A stretch of 10,163 nt of DNA from Verrucomicrobiota bacterium. GTDB lineage: Bacteria; Verrucomicrobiota; Verrucomicrobiia; Chthoniobacterales; UBA10450. The position numbers were made by a program, and so were the translations under genes. Positions 9,108-10,163 of the stretch are shown piece after piece. Within the stretch, counting starts at the first letter, position 1, and each line of letters begins with the position of its first letter. Location: assembly GCA_003219355.1 (NCBI GenBank), contig QHOQ01000022.1, positions 1 to 10,163 of the forward strand, given 5' to 3'. The notes under the pieces are model-generated. The model was given only the letters and a program-made list of their open reading frames with translations, was not told the origin of the DNA and searched no databases.

Positions 9108-10163
9108 TTATGCTATTCGCACCGCGTGTTTCTTGTCGAGCCGAAGAACCTGGCCAGGCACTAGACTGATCGCTGCCTTGGGGTCGCGAATCTTCACTCC
9201 ATCCAGCTCCACGCTTCCTTGTTTAATGAGCCGCGAGGCCTCACTGCGGGATTTTTGAACGTTGAATACTTCCCGATAAACAATCGAAACGAGCGTGACG
9301 GCGTCAAACTCGCCCGGTGCAGTCGATGAAAAAATCGGCAGGTCAGCATGTTCTAAATCACGTTTGCTAAAGCGAGTGTCCCATTGATCGAGCGTTTGTC
9401 GCGCAACAGCAGTTGAGTGGTATGTTTGGACGATTTCGAACGCCAGTTGCTTTTTGGCGTCAAGCGGATGTGCCCCGGTCGGCGGTGCCTGCCCAATAAG
9501 CAATGGATAATAACGCGCCATCAGTTCGTCCGAAATGCTCATCAACTTCCCAAACATATCTGAGGCGGACTCGTTGATGGCAACGAAATTGCCGAGGCTT
9601 TTGCTCATTTTCCTGGACCCATCCAAACCCTCGAGAATGGGGAGAAGAAAAACGACTTGCTGCGGCAAGCCTTCGTCCTTTTGAAATTCGCGCCCGACCA
9701 GGATATTGAAAAGCTGATCGGTCCCACCAAGCTCGACATCCGCTTTCACCATAACCGAGTCCCAGCCTTGCATAATCGGGTACTGAATTTCGTGGGCACG
9801 AATCGATTGCTGATTATCGATCCGGGCCCGGAAATCTTCGCGCTGTAACATCTGTTGCAGCGTCACGCGGCTATTCAGGCGAATGACGTCTTCGAACGAC
9901 ATCGTTCGAAACCAGTCGCCATTGCAGACGGTTTCGGTGCGGGCCGGATCGAGAATCTTGAATGCTTGTTCTCGGTAGGTTGCGGCATTTGCCATTACTT
10001 CTCTATGGGTTAATTGCGGCCGCGTGGCCGAACGGCCGCTCGGGTCGCCAATCATCCCCGTGAAATCACCGATGATGAGAACCGCTTGGTGACCCAGATC
10101 TTGAAACTGCCGAAGTTTTCGAAAAATGACCGTATGGCCTAGATGAATATCAGAGCTTGTAGG
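9108..10163 (-). CDS. tyrS: Tyrosyl-tRNA synthetase (TyrZ-like clade), 5' end outside window
   Basis: This class I aminoacyl-tRNA synthetase charges tRNA-Tyr with tyrosine in the cytoplasm. The frame is open to the window edge, so the visible 351 residues lack perhaps 45-50 N-terminal ones; the ATG at 10055 is internal. The HIGH signature appears as HLGH at 10145-10134, followed by GDFTGMIGDPSGRS. Tyrosine and ATP binding residues are seen in MQGWDSVMVKADVELGGTDQ, and the second signature is a perfect KMSKS at 9611-9597. KMSKS rather than the KFGKS/T of E. coli or Bacillus TyrS points to the TyrZ-like branch. The C-terminal S4-type RNA-binding domain (SRLIKQGSVELDGVKI to the end) is complete. 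It stops at 9108 with TAA, converging with the plus-strand gene across the terminator hairpin. Confidence 0.97.
   Translation of the reverse strand, partial: PTSSDIHLGHTVIFRKLRQFQDLGHQAVLIIGDFTGMIGDPSGRSATRPQLTHREVMANAATYREQAFKILDPARTETVCNGDWFRTMSFEDVIRLNSRVTLQQMLQREDFRARIDNQQSIRAHEIQYPIMQGWDSVMVKADVELGGTDQLFNILVGREFQKDEGLPQQVVFLLPILEGLDGSRKMSKSLGNFVAINESASDMFGKLMSISDELMARYYPLLIGQAPPTGAHPLDAKKQLAFEIVQTYHSTAVARQTLDQWDTRFSKRDLEHADLPIFSSTAPGEFDAVTLVSIVYREVFNVQKSRSEASRLIKQGSVELDGVKIRDPKAAISLVPGQVLRLDKKHAVRIA

Overview
The window is ordinary core chromosome of a moderately GC-rich bacterium. It carries ten protein genes, eight complete and two cut by the window edges. The short EF-Ts, the weak or absent Shine-Dalgarno sequences at most starts, the separate PurS/PurQ proteins and the polymerase-less LigD would fit a soil Verrucomicrobiota (Chthoniobacterales-like) genome. 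That assignment is an inference from protein style and has not been tested by a search. No rRNA, tRNA, CRISPR array, insertion sequence or phage gene was recognised.

Layout. Positions 1-2778 hold the C-terminal two thirds of rpoC (RNA polymerase beta' subunit), starting just before the catalytic NADFDGDQ motif. A PduO-type cobalamin adenosyltransferase follows (2867-3388). Next come rpsB (ribosomal protein S2, 3492-4223) and tsf (elongation factor Ts, 4326-4931), separated by a spacer that can fold into a branched or extended hairpin. A short non-coding stretch with a strong palindrome (4992-5008) precedes ligD (5023-6744), an NHEJ-type ATP-dependent DNA ligase with an N-terminal 3'-phosphoesterase domain and no polymerase domain.

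Positions 6793-8428 form a tight run of purS, purQ and bioD. Both junctions overlap by 4 bases (ATGA and GTGA), so the three genes are very likely translationally coupled. PurS and PurQ are two of the three parts of formylglycinamidine ribonucleotide synthase; the large subunit PurL is not in the window. BioD makes dethiobiotin, and no other biotin gene is present. A 130-base gap with a 7-bp inverted repeat leads to a small uncharacterised protein (8559-9035), followed by a clear intrinsic terminator. From the far side, on the minus strand, the converging gene is tyrS (9108 to beyond 10163).

The genes serve transcription, translation, cofactor and purine synthesis, and DNA repair. They form no single pathway, and I found no sign of a new multi-gene system. 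The points most worth a second look are the rpsB-tsf spacer hairpin, the purS-purQ-bioD coupling, an Asp in place of the usual triad Glu in PurQ, the polymerase-less LigD, the palindromes at 4992 and 8452, and the unknown protein at 8559.
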